DNA of 64,000 nucleotides, taken from positions 7,936,001-8,000,000 of the forward strand of contig CP093831.1 of assembly GCA_033063855.1 (NCBI GenBank). Direction: 5' to 3'. Shown here piece by piece: positions 45,641 to 58,600 of the stretch (its first letter is position 1; each line of letters begins with the position of its first letter). Position numbers and translations under genes: made by a program. The notes under the pieces are model-generated. The model had not been told where the DNA came from and did no database searches. It worked only from the letters and a program-made list of their open reading frames with translations. The DNA comes from Smittia aterrima. Its lineage: Eukaryota > Arthropoda > Insecta > Diptera > Chironomidae.

Positions 45641-46269
45641 ATAATTTAACTAAAAAAATATTTTTTATTTGAAAAGTTCTTCAATAACAATCTATTTCAA
45701 GACTTCAGGTGTTTTAGTATTGCGTATTACTTCTAATTTCATTCGACGAGAGTATAGAAATTAAAAAGTTTAAAGCTATTTGGTGTATAAACTTTGAAAT
45801 GTTGATCTTACGACTTTTCACAAAAATGAATAAATTTATATTCTTTCTTTAAATGGATCTTTAAAGCAATCTATTTCAAGGTGATGTGTTTAGCCTAAAC
45901 AGTTTTGGCAATGTTTCTTAATTTTTTCGATGAGCAATTGTTTGAGAACATGTTACAATGCTCAGGTCAAGAATATCAATTGCTCGCCCCAGATTCCTTG
46001 TACTTCTTAAAATCGGTTTCTCTCATTCTACGCTTGTTTTTCGCCTTTTCAGGGGTCTTCTTTTTTTTTGAAGTCCACTATTCAACCATTAGTAGAAATC
46101 TTTTTGTAAGATGTCTATTAACTGGCTTTATATTCTTTTTGACCACTGCGACTAATTTTGTTTCTCTTAAAGTCCCTTGTTCCTACGAACTAGAAAATTC
46201 AAAATAATTTCAAATATATTTGTATTTTATTTTGTTCTCTTGATATTCACTCATACGTGTGATACTCAT

Positions 46270-46353
46270 ATTGTATCTAAGTCATCCCACAAGTCGTTGT
46301 TTTTTCTGCTGTTAAATCCATCTCTTTCACTCTCTAAAAATTTTAGTATAAAA
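46270..46353 (+). promoter_or_regulatory. Conserved promoter module of secreted-family gene 3
   Basis: ATTGTATCTAAGTCATC at 46270 and TATAAAA at 46347-46353, 58 bases before the ATG. Confidence 0.6.
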
Positions 46354-46404
46354 CAGGAAAACTTTCGTTGAAATTGACACGTTTTTAAAGTGAAAAGAAG
46401 CGAG

Positions 46405-47354
46405 ATGAAAGTGATAAGTGTTGGAATAATTTTTTGTGCGTTGATTGCGGTAAGTTGTTCTAAGCTGTGTGGAAAGTTTTTCAATTATCCCAATTGAAGG
46501 TGGCTATATGCCAGTTCTCGTGGACACCAGGAAAGATCAGCAGCCGCAAGACTTTTGTTGATGCACATTTGAAGAATCTGTCATTACTTGACAACACATA
46601 TTTCAACTTCTTCACATTCGTCAACCAAACAGCGTTTTCAGTATTTAGCCCTCTCCGCAATGCAAGAAAATATTTAAACGATGCATTCAAGAACAGCGGT
46701 TCGACCTCTAAGAACTTCACTAACTTGCGCTCTACCACAATCATGTCATTGGACATAATGATGGACAATGCATGTGTTCGAATTGTCGAAACAATCAGAC
46801 ATAGTAGCTACGGAGAATTATCGAGACCAGCAAGTCAAATTCATGAACTTTACACGAATATTATGAGAACTTTAGTTTCATATACAACAATGGGCGCTCC
46901 AATGACTTCGATTCCAATGATGTCGGATGATTGCGCTGATCGATTGTATAAATCTGGTCAAGCTTTGTACGAAATTCGGGTGAATAAATCAATCAGCGAA
47001 GCAGCGAACGCTACTGCGCAAGTAACTAAGCTCAAGAATGAAATGCCTGTTTTGGTCCAAGCCGCGAAGAAATCTGTTGACGATCTCACAGTTAAGATCA
47101 ACTCCTGCGCTAAAAACGAAGCTTGCTTTGAGAAAATTGTATGGAATTGAATAATTGTCTAACTTGATCATGAACTTCTTTTATTATAGGCGAAGGATTA
47201 TCAAGGTGGTGCCAATATAAATGAACCTCTATCGAATGCTAACATGCATTTTACGACGAAAGTGATGACCATCTCCCAGGTTTATCCGACTACTTACATC
47301 GACCCTCTTAATTCAACTGTAATCAATAATCATTTGAGTAAAACTGTTTGTTGA
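46405..47354 (+). CDS. Unrecognised secreted helical protein, paralogue 3
   Basis: Exons 46405-46449, 46500-47138, 47190-47354; 282 residues with the family exon lengths 45, 639 and 165. The signal peptide differs by Ala for Ser (IIFCALIA). After ICQ the sequence FSWTPGKISSRKTF is shared with paralogue 4. The core SDDCADRLYKSGQALYEIRV, SCAKNEACF and final Cys (KTVC) are kept; the variable block has an extra Cys (DNACVRIVE). Presumed abundant extracellular protein; function unknown. Confidence 0.82.
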
Positions 47355-47768
47355 ATAAATAAACTTGAAAAATAAATTTTCTCAGAAAAGCTCTTCAAAA
47401 ACAATCTATTTAAAGACTTCAGGTGTTTTAACTTTTAAGTATTCCTTATTAGTTATTATTTCTTTCGACGAGCGAGTATGAAAAAAGTTTAAAGTTATTT
47501 GGTGTATCGTAAGAAAATAATACTTGATTTAGAAAAAATATGATATTAGCTTACTTTGAAATTCAAAGTTAAAATGTTTATCAAACAGCTTTCCATTGAA
47601 ATGAAGAAATTTAATTTTGAACTTGATGAGTAGGAGTAAACGTCAAAGGTTTTGAGTCAATGGAAGATTTGCTGATGATCGGAAACTTCAACTCCTAACG
47701 AAAAGTCCCTAATTCAAAATGTTATCAAACATATTTCTACTTCTCTTGTTATTCTCTCATATACTCAT

Positions 47769-47859
47769 ATTGTATCTGAGTAATCCCACAAGTCGTTGTT
47801 TTTTCGCGATTCTGCTGTTCAACCCATCTCTTTCACTATCAGATAATTTTAGTATAAAA
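47769..47859 (+). promoter_or_regulatory. Conserved promoter module of secreted-family gene 4
   Basis: ATTGTATCTGAGTAATC at 47769 and TATAAAA at 47853-47859, 58 bases before the ATG. The AP-1-like site is changed (TGAGTAA). Confidence 0.55.
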
Positions 47860-47910
47860 CAGGGAACTTTCGATGAAATTGACAAGTTTTTAAAAGTGAA
47901 GAGAAGCGAG

Positions 47911-48860
47911 ATGAAAGTGATAAGTGTTGGAATAATTTTCTGTTCGTTGATTGCGGTAAGTTGTTTTAAGCTGAGTGGAAAGTTTTTAATTTATCCCAAA
48001 TGAAGGTGGCTATATGTCAATACGCGTGGACACCAGGAAAGTTCAGCAGCCGCAAGACGTTTGTAGATGCACACTTAAAGAATCTTTCATTGCTTGACAA
48101 CACATATGTCAAATTCTTCACATTCGTCAACCAAACAGCGTTTTCAGTATTTAGCCCAATCCTTAATGCAAGAAATTATTTAAACGAAGCATTCAAAAAC
48201 AGCGGTTCGACCTCTAAAAATTTCACTAACTTGGCTAATCCCTTAATCATGTCATTGGACATGATGATGGACCATGCCCGTGTTCGAGCTATCCAAGATA
48301 TCAGCTATGGTAGCGTCGGAGAATTCTCGGGACCAGCAAGTCAAATTCATCAACTTTACACGAATATTATGATAAATTTAATTTCATATACAACAATGGC
48401 CGCTCCAATTACTTCGATTTCAATGATGTCGGATGATTGCGCTGATCGAAAGTATAAATCTGGTCAAGCTTTGTACGAAATTAGGGTGAACCAATCAATT
48501 AGCGACGCAGCTTACGCTACTGCACAAGTAACTAAGCTTAAAGATGAAATGATAGTTTTGGTCCAAGCAACGAAGAAAGCTGTTGATGATCTTGCAGTTA
48601 GGATCAAATCGTGTTCTAAAAATGAAGCTTGCTTTGAGAAAATTGTATGGAATTGAATAATTGTCTAACTTGATCCTGAAATTTCTTTATTTCAGGCGAA
48701 GGATTATCAAGTTGGCGCCATTATAAATGAACCTTTATCGGATGCTACCATGCATTTCATGTCGAGAGTGATGACCATTGCTCAGGTTTATCCGACTACT
48801 TATATCGATCCTCTTAATTCAACTGCAATCTATAATCATTTGATTAAAACTGTTTGTTGA
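47911..48860 (+). CDS. Unrecognised secreted helical protein, paralogue 4
   Basis: Exons 47911-47955, 48006-48644, 48696-48860; 282 residues, the same exon lengths as the other three. Signal peptide MKVISVGIIFCSLIAVAICQ. The core reads SDDCADRKYKSGQALYEIRV, followed by SCSKNEACF and the final Cys (KTVC). Closest to paralogue 3. Last member of the array; the downstream flank at about 49056 carries the same ATATCAATTGCTCGCCCCAG block seen downstream of other copies. Confidence 0.82.
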
Positions 48861-51544
48861 ATAAATAAACTTGAAAAATAAATTGTCTTAGAAAAGTTCT
48901 TCAAAAACAATCTATTTCAAGACTTCAGGTGTTTTAAGCATTGAATATTACTTATTATTCCATCTCACGAGCAAGTGTGAAGATAATAAAGTTTAAAGTT
49001 ATTTGGTGTTTCAATTCACTAGAGAGGATGACTCGTTGCGATACTTCACGTCGAGAATATCAATTGCTCGCCCCAGAATCTTCGACACCCGACAAGCGTT
49101 GAAACTTCTGTTTGAACGCTTCCCCTTCAGTCTCGCGACTTACAAGTTATCACAATTTGGTCGTGTTATGGAGCGACTCATTAGCAAAGAATGAAATCAA
49201 TTTTATCTTTCCTCTCCTTCACAATCCAAATCGATTAATGAACGGACAGAAATGGCATTTTATCTCAATTCCACATCTTGTCAGTTTTTATTAAAGTGCA
49301 GCGCGGATTTTTTCCTTCGTCAATGCGTACGATCTACGAAGATAATTTAATTTAATGTTAATTAATGCCGTTTGCGTTTGAACGCAGCAGCAACAAACGA
49401 AAGCGAATTGCGATGAAAAAAGCTGACAGGCGAGCTCGCATAAAACGAGATTCTGATTCACATTGCCAACTTTTTTTCTCTGCTTTGTCTTTGAGCAGCA
49501 AACATTTTTCTCAAGATTAAAAAATGCTGCGGACTTTTTTTTCTGTAACTGATACTGCTTTCTGTCATTCTAGTTTCCGCATTTGCATTCTCTCGCCCCG
49601 TTTCATTTACAACAAATTAGTCATTTTTCACCGCTCATGCTGTTTTGAGTCGGCATGAAAACGACTGTTTACGCTATTAAATCAGTGAGCTCCTTGGCTT
49701 TATCTCCTGACTGGATTTTTATGTGAAATGTTCTTCTTGATGCATTAAGAGATTATTTCTCGATGGAGCTCAAAATGAATGTTCCTTGAGAGAAGCGAAT
49801 CAGTTTTAATTGCTCAACCTACGACAGAAGCGAATTTCTCCGATTGCAGTTTCATTCGCTTTTGTTTTTACGACCGCCTCCAGCTCGAGATTGAAACGGC
49901 TAATTAAACACCGCGAGTTGATGCAATAAACAATGCAGAGATCTGAAGCGATACGAAAGTGGATTTCTTAGAATTTATTGTTATGAAAAAAATTGAAGTT
50001 TAAAGATGTTGTTGGTCAAGTTTTCGAAACAACGAAACAAATCGTTAAGACTTTTTAAGGAACATTTTTTTCAGCATTTCTTTTTGAATGAGACTAATTG
50101 TTTAAATTATGATTGATGATTACAGTTTTTTAAAACACGACTCCTTTTTTAATTTTGGATGTGGCAACCTATAGCTCGAGATTTTTCGGTGATAAATGCT
50201 TTCAAAATATTGAACCAGAATTTTTTCCTTCAAGGAGTTATTTTGTTGTTTATTTACGAGAATTGAGCTTTACACACGCTCGCCATGGGTCAAAAAAGGT
50301 TGAATCGAAAATCCAGCGGAGATTTCAATGTTTTACAAACTGCCAATCTATTTTTTTATTCGATCATGTCTGAGTAGACGAAGCTTGGATTTTCAGTAAT
50401 AAGAGGACGAAAAGATAGATTTTAAACGAGTTTCCACTGAATCATATAACAAATTGGATCGACTCATTAAGCTCATGATATTCAAACCTTCGTTCTCTTA
50501 ATTACATTTAACGTTGAAACAACGTCAATGATTTCTTCTTAAAAACATTAACTAATGATGTTGACTTTTCTAAAAAATCTATTTGAGGAAGAAGAAATTT
50601 TAATTGATTGGTTTGACTTCTTAGAAGCTCAGATTCTAAGAAGTTTCCTTAAGAGACAATCCAAGTCATTGTCATTATCTGCCGTAAGACAAATTTTATA
50701 AAGAGCTTCATTGTAGGAAATCATTTTTCCAACTGAATCTCTTGCACTTACTCATTTCTCTTCGTCTTTTAATTGCTCGAGAAAACTGAAAGTTTTATTT
50801 TTCTCTTTATGGCTTTCGTAGATTCAATCAGTTTGTAATTAATTACAGCTACATGGGCTGTGGATTTATTTCGCTCTGTTCGGACGAGAGAGACATCATC
50901 AAGATCGTGAGACTGTTAATTAATTGCGCAATTCTCGGAATGATGATGTGAACGTGCAATAATTGAATTGTTTGTTTTCCCGATAAGCGTCTGCATTGCA
51001 GAAGAAATCGAGTCGGGAATTTAAAATTAATCAAAGAAAAATGAGGAATTTGCACATAAAAGTTTTTCCATTTCCGTTTCGAGAGGGAAGAATAAAACTG
51101 AAAATATGATTCGAAACGACTTCGACCTCATAAATTCAATTGTTTACTTCTCGATTTTTTAAATTTTGTTGAAAGCTCGGAATGGAAAATTTAAGTCTTC
51201 ATGATATCTTTGGAAGTTAACTCGTTCGTTCTTGAAACACGTAGTCAGATAAATTCCGATTAAACTGCAATAAATCATCGAAGTAAAGAAACCACGACCA
51301 GTGTGATTTCCTTTTATGTTTAAATTATAATTTATTTTTCTCCACATTGAATCACATTCATACAAAACATTTAGAACACAACTTATTTGCTACTTTGTAG
51401 CGGTTTATGACATAGTGTTGTAAAGCGGAAAGAGGGAAGGACAAAGACAAGCTTGCACTTCTGTATCGATGATGAGCTTCCTGGCCTTCATCCTTGCTGA
51501 GCGGTATCGATAATTTAAGCATAAAGTAGCGACTCCCTCAACTG
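48861..51544. other. Gene-free stretch between secreted family and CCAP receptor
   Basis: The first 220 bases are family 3' flank. Beyond that I see no exon, RNA gene or repeat. The last part is the 3' flank of the receptor gene. Confidence 0.5.
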
Positions 51545-54500
51545 TCATCTTCCATTCGCATCGCTCGTTGTTGCTTGTTCAAAATTTACGAGCTTATTTG
51601 GCCGGTGGATCGAAGTAGAGCGAGCGGATGAAGATGTAAGCGAAGTTGTTATCGTTGAGCTTGTTAGCGTTCGTTGGCTGCGAAGCATTTTTTGTGACGC
51701 GGCGTCTTCTGCCACTGTCTTACAGCACAAAACCCTTGCCAACCATCGATAAGGTTTTGTTCGTCTGTAAGGTTATCAATAAATTCAATCAAATCGATTC
51801 TAGTTAACTTCGAATGGTCTCACCTTAAAGTTTTCCACACCTGAGTTGAGAAAATACAATAAATGAGCGGATTCGCTGCTGAGTTTAGCGGCGCTAAGCT
51901 TTGAATGAATGTTGCGATTGCGATATTCGTCTGCGTCTTTGGAATTTTATCGAAGACCTGTAGCAGGTCAAAGACGATGTAAGGAGACCAACAAGCGATA
52001 AAAACGATAACAATCACAAATGTCATTTTGACAGTCTTTACTTTAGCTCGGGGAATTATGCCACGAGAACTTGCTCGTCGACTTCCATCTTCATCGGGAC
52101 TTCCCCTTCGACTCTTTCTGTCCTTTGGCATCTTGTAAGTTCCTTTGGCCCAAATCGTTTTCACAATGATTGCATAGCAAAGCGTTATGACAACAGCAGG
52201 AATGAAAAAGAGAACTGTCGAGACTAGCGTCATGTAGAGCTGCCATCGCCATGGCTCGCCTAGCTCAATCCAGCACTGAGTAACCCCCTGAATCACAGTC
52301 TCCTCGTAGAGAAAAAACAAGGGGATGGAGAATACAAAGCTTAAAGTCCAAGCGAAAAAAACGAGAAGCTTCGCTCGCGTCCCTAAATATTTTACGAGGA
52401 AAAAAAATGTTCACGGGTCGTAAAACATTCAAAATGCATTTACAATCACTCGATACTTACAGCAGTTGGAAAAGTTCATTGGATGAGTAATAGCGTCGTA
52501 TCGATCGATACTGAGCGCCACGAGAACATAGGTTGACGCGTATGTGGTCATGCACTGAAGAAATTTGATGATTTTGCACGCCAAATTGCCGGCCTCCCAT
52601 GTCACAGTAAATCTCCAAACGATATCGACAAGCACGTTGAAGAGACCAACGCTCAAATCTGATTAATTTTAATGATGATTATTTGCGGTTATCATTTTCG
52701 CTAAATATTTACCAGCAAATGCGAGTTGTTTGATGAAGAAATTCATTCTGGATTTCCGTTTGTTCAAATACAAAGTTATTAACACCGCACTGTTGCCCAA
52801 AACAATCGTTGCGAAGAGAATCCACAAAACTGTAAACTGCTCAGTCTGTAAGAGGATGGGAAAGAATATTTATGAAAGCCTCAGCTTTAGTCGGTAGATT
52901 TGACAACGCTTGGTTTGGCATTTTTAGTCCTTAAAAGAAGAGATTGCATATTGAGGCTTACTCATCAGTTGTTTCTGACTTTTTAAGCTCAGAAGTTTTA
53001 TGAAACTGTAAAGCTTACGATTGAAAGCTTTTTGGTTAAATAAATACTCAAAGAGTTTTGTTAAAGCAAGAAAATCAAGAACGGAGAAGATCGAACATTC
53101 CTAGAAAGGTTTAAATGATTTTCTTTGGAAAAGTAATTCTAATCTTCATTCCATTAACGAGACGAACCTTCTCTTTTGTTTACTCGACAAAATTTCCCGA
53201 GAGAAATTGCTTGATTTTCATTGAATCGTCCAGGAAACCTTTGCGGTTTGTGAGATTGTTTAAACAGTCGATCTTTCTATTTACACTCTCTGCGGTTGAG
53301 AGCTTTCCTTCAGTTTTTTCATTTTCACCCTCGTCATAAGATTGTCATTCTTTTATCTCTCTCTGCACGACTTAAACAAGAAAAATGAACGATTACGTTT
53401 ATCTATCGCCTTTGGACGGCAGGAATTTATCCCGTCGCTTCCAACAAGAAATGTAATTTAGAAGGAATCAAGGAACAAACTGAATTTGACCTATTTTTGT
53501 CGTCCGTTGCCCTTTTTTTCTGTGAACACTTTAAGTGAAATTCATTTCTTCTCATGGTCTCAAAAAGATTTATTGCGCCGGAACGAATAGCGAAACAAAA
53601 GTCGTATGTAACGCATATTATTGATATCGTGCAGAATACTAAGCAGACGACGCTCGCCTGCTCCATTACTTATGTATACGGTTCATGTTTTCCTTTTAAG
53701 AGAAGCGCTAGAGGATCGGAATAAAATGAGCTTAAAATTTATGATAATAAGCTTCATTAAATGAAAATCTTTTCGCCATTAATCAAAGCAAATCGAGCGA
53801 TTCCTCGTCATCGAAGTTAAGCAAGATTTGTAAATAAAAACGTTCTCAGTGACATTTCGCGGTAAGAGAAACGTGATGTCGCGACTGACGGGAAAACTGT
53901 TGAATAGACAGGTCGTGACGAAGCGTTGTCATAAAAAATGTGAAAAGAAGCAAATTGTTACGCGATGTAAGATATCTATTATTAAATTTCGCGCCTCGGG
54001 TTTTCTTTTCTATTCCTCGTGTCCGTTGAGCAAAAAAATTGAAAAGAATTAAAATTCGCTTTGTTTACGCGTTGCGTTCATTCGCTTCTAGCTTAATAGT
54101 CACTTTTCTCATGACAGATCAAAAGAATTTTTGTTGAAACGGACACCGGCTATTTGAGGAATGACGATTGAGTAAATATTTTGTCGCTATCGCAAAATAT
54201 TTTTCATGCTATCAAATGTTTTATTGTTTTTTCTTTCTTTTTGTATAAACATTCGGAAAACATTACGGAAATTCTTTTATTTTTGTCAGGTTAATTTTAT
54301 TTAGCGACTGCGAAAAGAAAAGTATCGAATAAGCTGCAGTTGTGGCCGAGCGGTTAAGGCGTCTGACTAGAAATCAGATTCCCTCTGGGAGCGTAGGTTC
54401 GAATCCTACCAACTGCGATACTTTTTTTGCAATTTTATTTTAAAATGATAATTGCAATTGAACGTGATTTTAAATTAATCTCACGTCTTAGTCATTTCCA

Positions 54501-55692
54501 TTTTCAATCTCGACGCGTGATGTTTATCAGCTTTAAAGAAGTCGCTTCAAACGCTGCATTGAATTATGGTTGGCGACTGATTAGTTGACACCTTTCAAGA
54601 GAAATTGCTCTGCTCAGCAGTTTTTTATCGCAACGTTTTATTGCTTGCTCGACTTTTCACAGAAAATTAACGTTGAGAAATCCTAAAACAGCATCGACAA
54701 CATTCCCTTGCATTTTATTGCATAAAAGAGAGCGAAGAAAAAGTCAATTGAATAAATTATTGCTACAGAAGTAGTTGGCTGATTAACGCGACACTTGTCT
54801 CTTCCGTCATCGATTTAAAGATGAAATATCGTTGTAAGTACTCTCGGGTTTTTGGTTCATTGAACCTCATTAACTTCTTTGATCTCCAATCCGTCAATTT
54901 CCCCGAGACTCTTTTTAATTTTTTTTTTCGCTAACATAACACAGCTGCTCGCCTCGCCGATAAATCTCGGACGCGATTTTAAAAGCAAACCTTTCAGACT
55001 TCCACACTCGCTCGTCTATGTAATGAGTGGCAATTTATGCGTTCAGCAATTTCCCACTCTAGAGACATGTTGGAGAGATAAAGAAGCGAAAATAATTACA
55101 GCCACCCAGGAAAAAGTCCGCAATAATTTATGGATTCCCGAAGCGTGTTTGCGTTGAGAAAAAAAAAGAAGAATAATTTTGAGAAATGTTTTGAGACTTT
55201 GCGGCGGCTGTTTTGAATCTGCACGGTCATTTAACTATCGGGACTATTTGCAATGGCACCTGGCCAAGCATATCAGCTCGTTAAATGCAAACTAAGCGTG
55301 AAACTTGATATGCAAATTAAGATTCTTAAGACGTTTCTTACCTGATAGAAATAAAATTGGTTAAATTCGTCATTAGTCGTGTTCTCAGTGGTCATAACGA
55401 AGGTTGAGTCAGCAGGAATTGAAGTCAATGACGCCATCGTCGGGCCATAAATCTAAAATAATCAAAAAGAGAAAAAACATGTGTCGAGAGCAGAGAATGA
55501 TGGCGGGGGCGAGAAAGGAAAATATGGAAATTCGGAAAATTGGGATGAAAAATTTACGATGGGCTTAGATAGCGAGAGACGCTGATTGCTTACCATTGTC
55601 GGGTCGGTTGTACGAAATGAGATACTGGCATTGTATGGAGTGTCAAGTGTCATTGACTGTGATGGATATGGCGAAGCGGAGATGGAATTCAT
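51545..55692 (-). CDS. CCAPR: Crustacean cardioactive peptide (CCAP) receptor, class A GPCR
   Basis: Minus-strand exons 55692-55594, 55452-55342, 52845-52713, 52658-52461, 52382-51824, 51764-51545; 439 residues, phases consistent. The N-terminus is extracellular with N-glycosylation sites (NASIS, NTTND). TM1 is FTVLWILFATIVLGNSAVLI. KSRMNFFIKQLAFADLSVG (TM2), LVALSIDRYDAITHPM (TM3 with the DRY motif), IQGVTQCWIEL (extracellular loop 2 Cys), CYAIIVKTIWAKG (TM5), CWSPYIVFDLLQV (TM6) and LAPLNSAANPLIYCIF (TM7) follow. The tail has a Cys pair (VLCCK) for palmitoylation and a Ser/Thr-rich end. The sequence TNIAIATFIQSLAPLNSAAN and the second loop fit arthropod CCAP receptors of the vasopressin/NPS receptor group. 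CCAP signalling drives ecdysis behaviour and heart rate. The 2.5 kb second intron holds a tRNA on the other strand. Confidence 0.9.
52846..54335. other. First part of the large CCAP receptor intron
   Basis: No gene supported. A minus-strand open frame at 53427-53666 has a hydrophobic start but no splice support or family features. Confidence 0.5.
54336..54417 (+). tRNA. tRNA-Ser(AGA): tRNA-Ser (anticodon AGA)
   Basis: Eighty-two bases fold as a type II tRNA: acceptor GCAGTTG pairs with CAACTGC; A box TGGCCGAGCGG; anticodon arm TCTGA-CTAGAAA-TCAGA with AGA at 54369-54371; a long variable arm CCCTCTGGGAGCG; and T arm GTAGGTTCGAATCCTAC with the B box. The sequence closely matches known insect tRNA-Ser(AGA). 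It lies inside the second intron of the CCAP receptor on the opposite strand. Confidence 0.96.
54421..54428 (+). terminator. RNA polymerase III terminator of tRNA-Ser
   Basis: A run of seven T (CTTTTTTTG) begins four bases after the tRNA, the usual Pol III stop. Confidence 0.85.
54429..55341. other. Second part of the large CCAP receptor intron
   Basis: No gene supported on either strand; the plus-strand frame at 54879-55157 shows no recognisable features. Confidence 0.5.
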
Positions 55693-58600
55693 TTCTGAGT
55701 CACATGAGAGAGAGCCACTTGACTTTGCTGTTGCTTTTATTTCCTTTGTCGAAAGAAAAGTTTAAATTGAATTGTTTGTCGGATGATGTTGCTGGCTGAT
55801 GAGACGATAATTGAAAGCATGGCACCTTGACGGCTGACTGGATAACATCTCTCTTGTGTTACAACCGATTATTCTTCTCTCGTTTTCGATTAACCGATGA
55901 GTCCGACCCGTGAAATTAAAATGAAATGCTGGAAGGAGAGCAATGAATTGTAGTTTTATTGATAAAAGTTTGCCGAAGCTGGAGAAACATCGACCGAAAA
56001 GATTGAAAAATCATCGCGTCAATTTCATCTTTTAAGATCATTAATTATGTTTAATTAATATTAAGAATCTGCCCAGATTTTCTTTTTCTGTCGCAAAGGG
56101 TAAACAAGGTTGTTGAGAACTGAAAATATTTCGCGAAGTTTACATAAAAATTTTGTTTACGAGAATTGTGAGCAGAAAGCTTCAAATTCTTTAACTTGAA
56201 GGTGTTAGGACTACTTCAATTGCTCATATAATATTCCACTCGAGGGACTTCCGTAGAAGATTTCGTCGAGAACATATTCGGCTTATCGTAAACGAACCGA
56301 GCCGGAAGATTTGTGAAAAGGTCTTCGATTCACGAAAGAGACTTTTCCATTTAAAGTTCGAATCACGCCTCTCGAAGTTTCAATTAGCAATGAACGAATT
56401 TCTCCGTCGACCTTCTGCTGATACCGCTACAAATCTTCCCATTACTGCACATCTGGCTAAATCGTTAAATCATCAATTGACGATGAAAGCAGCAATTTTC
56501 CTTTCTTCAATGTCAGTTTGTAAAGCCGAACAATAAGCCACTCGATTGTGAGAAGACAAAATGTTTTGGATGAACAGAAACGGCGATTACAATAAATCAA
56601 TTGGCACAGCACTCGCTTTTTGGTCATAAGGCGAACGTGGGGATTTGTCGCAATTGCGATCGCGTCACACAGCGAACAATCCGATGATTCAATTAGGACA
56701 CGAAATGGATAATAAAAAAACACGAAGAAGTGAAATTGAGCACGACACAAGACAAAACATCCCGCTGACAGAAGAAGAAGACGAAGCGTAAAAGGCAGCG
56801 AGTGTGATTTAAATAAATTCGCGCTGCCACTAAATCATTCAAGATTTTTTAAGTTGCAAGGAAAAGCGTGTAAAGTCGCGACTTCGATTCGGAGACTTCT
56901 GTTTCGCATAAACAAATTTTTTGACGATATTGTTATGGTGTCAAGCACCACGCTTCGCGTGGGAGTTTAAATTATTTTCTTCACAGGTTGATGACGTTAT
57001 TAAATTAACTTGAAATTCTATCGTCGCCTAGGAAGAAAATGCAAGTCTCTCATGTCATAAATCTCGCCTCGTTATTACTCTGAATAATAAGTCAAACGGA
57101 GTCTGCCTGATGCGGGTAATTTACCGAGGGCGTGAATACCGAAAGCAGCAAAAATTTCTCGCCCGCGATTCTGTTGAATAAACATGACAAAAGCCTTTGC
57201 GGTTGTGCAATTTATTAATATCCACAGGACAAACGTGTGTGACATCAGTGGAGGCATAAACCTAATTTAAGTGGAAATATTATTGAAATTCAAGAGCAGC
57301 ACGTGAAACAAAGTATCACCAGCAATCTAATTAAACTTTAAACCATTTCCAGCTTAATTGCAAACTTCTCAGCGACACTAAAAATTAAATCGTGTTTATT
57401 TCAATTTACTCAAGCGCCCGCACGAGCGGCAGCGATGCGATACAAATTTATGCATCGCCGATGGAATTCTAAAGTCGGTATTAGCGATTAACATAATGAA
57501 GTACAAGGAATGCATACAAATTGCGGTTGTCAGAAGCTGCAGCTTGCTATGCGATTAAAGAGTAAATGGAAAAGTTTAATATCGAAGCGCTGTTTGGATA
57601 ATTAAATTGTAAACAGAAATTAATGCTCTACTAACCGACGTCTTTGACGATAAACTTTGTCACTTGGAAAAACCGCAAAATTGAATTAAACGTAAATCAA
57701 ATGAAGATAAAGCTGACTTGGCACTTCTATGAAATTACTCGCTGAACTGTATGGTGTGAAGTGAAGAGTTGAAATCTGCATGAGATTCGAGGAATCAACG
57801 GAAAATAACACGAATAAATTAATTTTCAGCAATGTTTATCTCTCGAGGGCGTTTAACAAATATTTTAATGTCACTTTAAGCTCGTGAAGGGCCTTTGATG
57901 TTCTTTACTTGTTGAGAAAGCAAATATTTCGAATTGAGAGGAAAAGTTTGATTTGTCGGCATTTTTCGATTCTGTGGGAAAAGTTCGTTGCGCTTGGAAA
58001 GTTTTCGCTTACTCTTGGGAAAAGTTTTGTAATCCAAAAACGAAAAGAATTTCTCGCATTTCTCGTCGTTGCGTGTTGATCTCAGACACTTTAATAAGTC
58101 TGTTATTGCCTCGATTTTTCTTCATCCAGATCGTCATGTCAACTCCATTGTAATTCTTGAAATATATAAAATTGAAGTTCAATGGAAATTGAATGAGAAA
58201 ACTTTTTGTAATTGGAATTTCAATGAGAAACTTGTTGCTCGAAAGAAAACCAAGTAATTCACTTTGACATAAGACACGAAAAAGCCGAGACCAAGTAGAG
58301 CACATTAAGATGTCTGTAGCGAAAAGAAATTGAACGATTGAACTCTTTAGACAAAACGAAAGTCGAGCAACGTCGTAATGAACTTGAAGCTGGAATCACG
58401 CCCTCAACTAGTTAGACTTACAATTAATCTTGTTGATTCAAGATTTATCTGTTTCGAGCATACACGCTGTTCGAATCATGTTCTTCTCAAATATAAACTT
58501 TCATTACTCAAACGACAGGACTTGACTTGACACTCACGTCGTGTCGCCTTTCGAACCCTGATGTAGGTTCTCTGTTGCACAAATTACCCATCGCAACACG

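Noticed and set aside
53427..53666. Minus-strand open frame with a hydrophobic N-terminus inside the CCAP receptor intron
   Set aside because: Looks signal-like but the rest is unstructured, no promoter, poly(A) signal or paralogue; likely chance.
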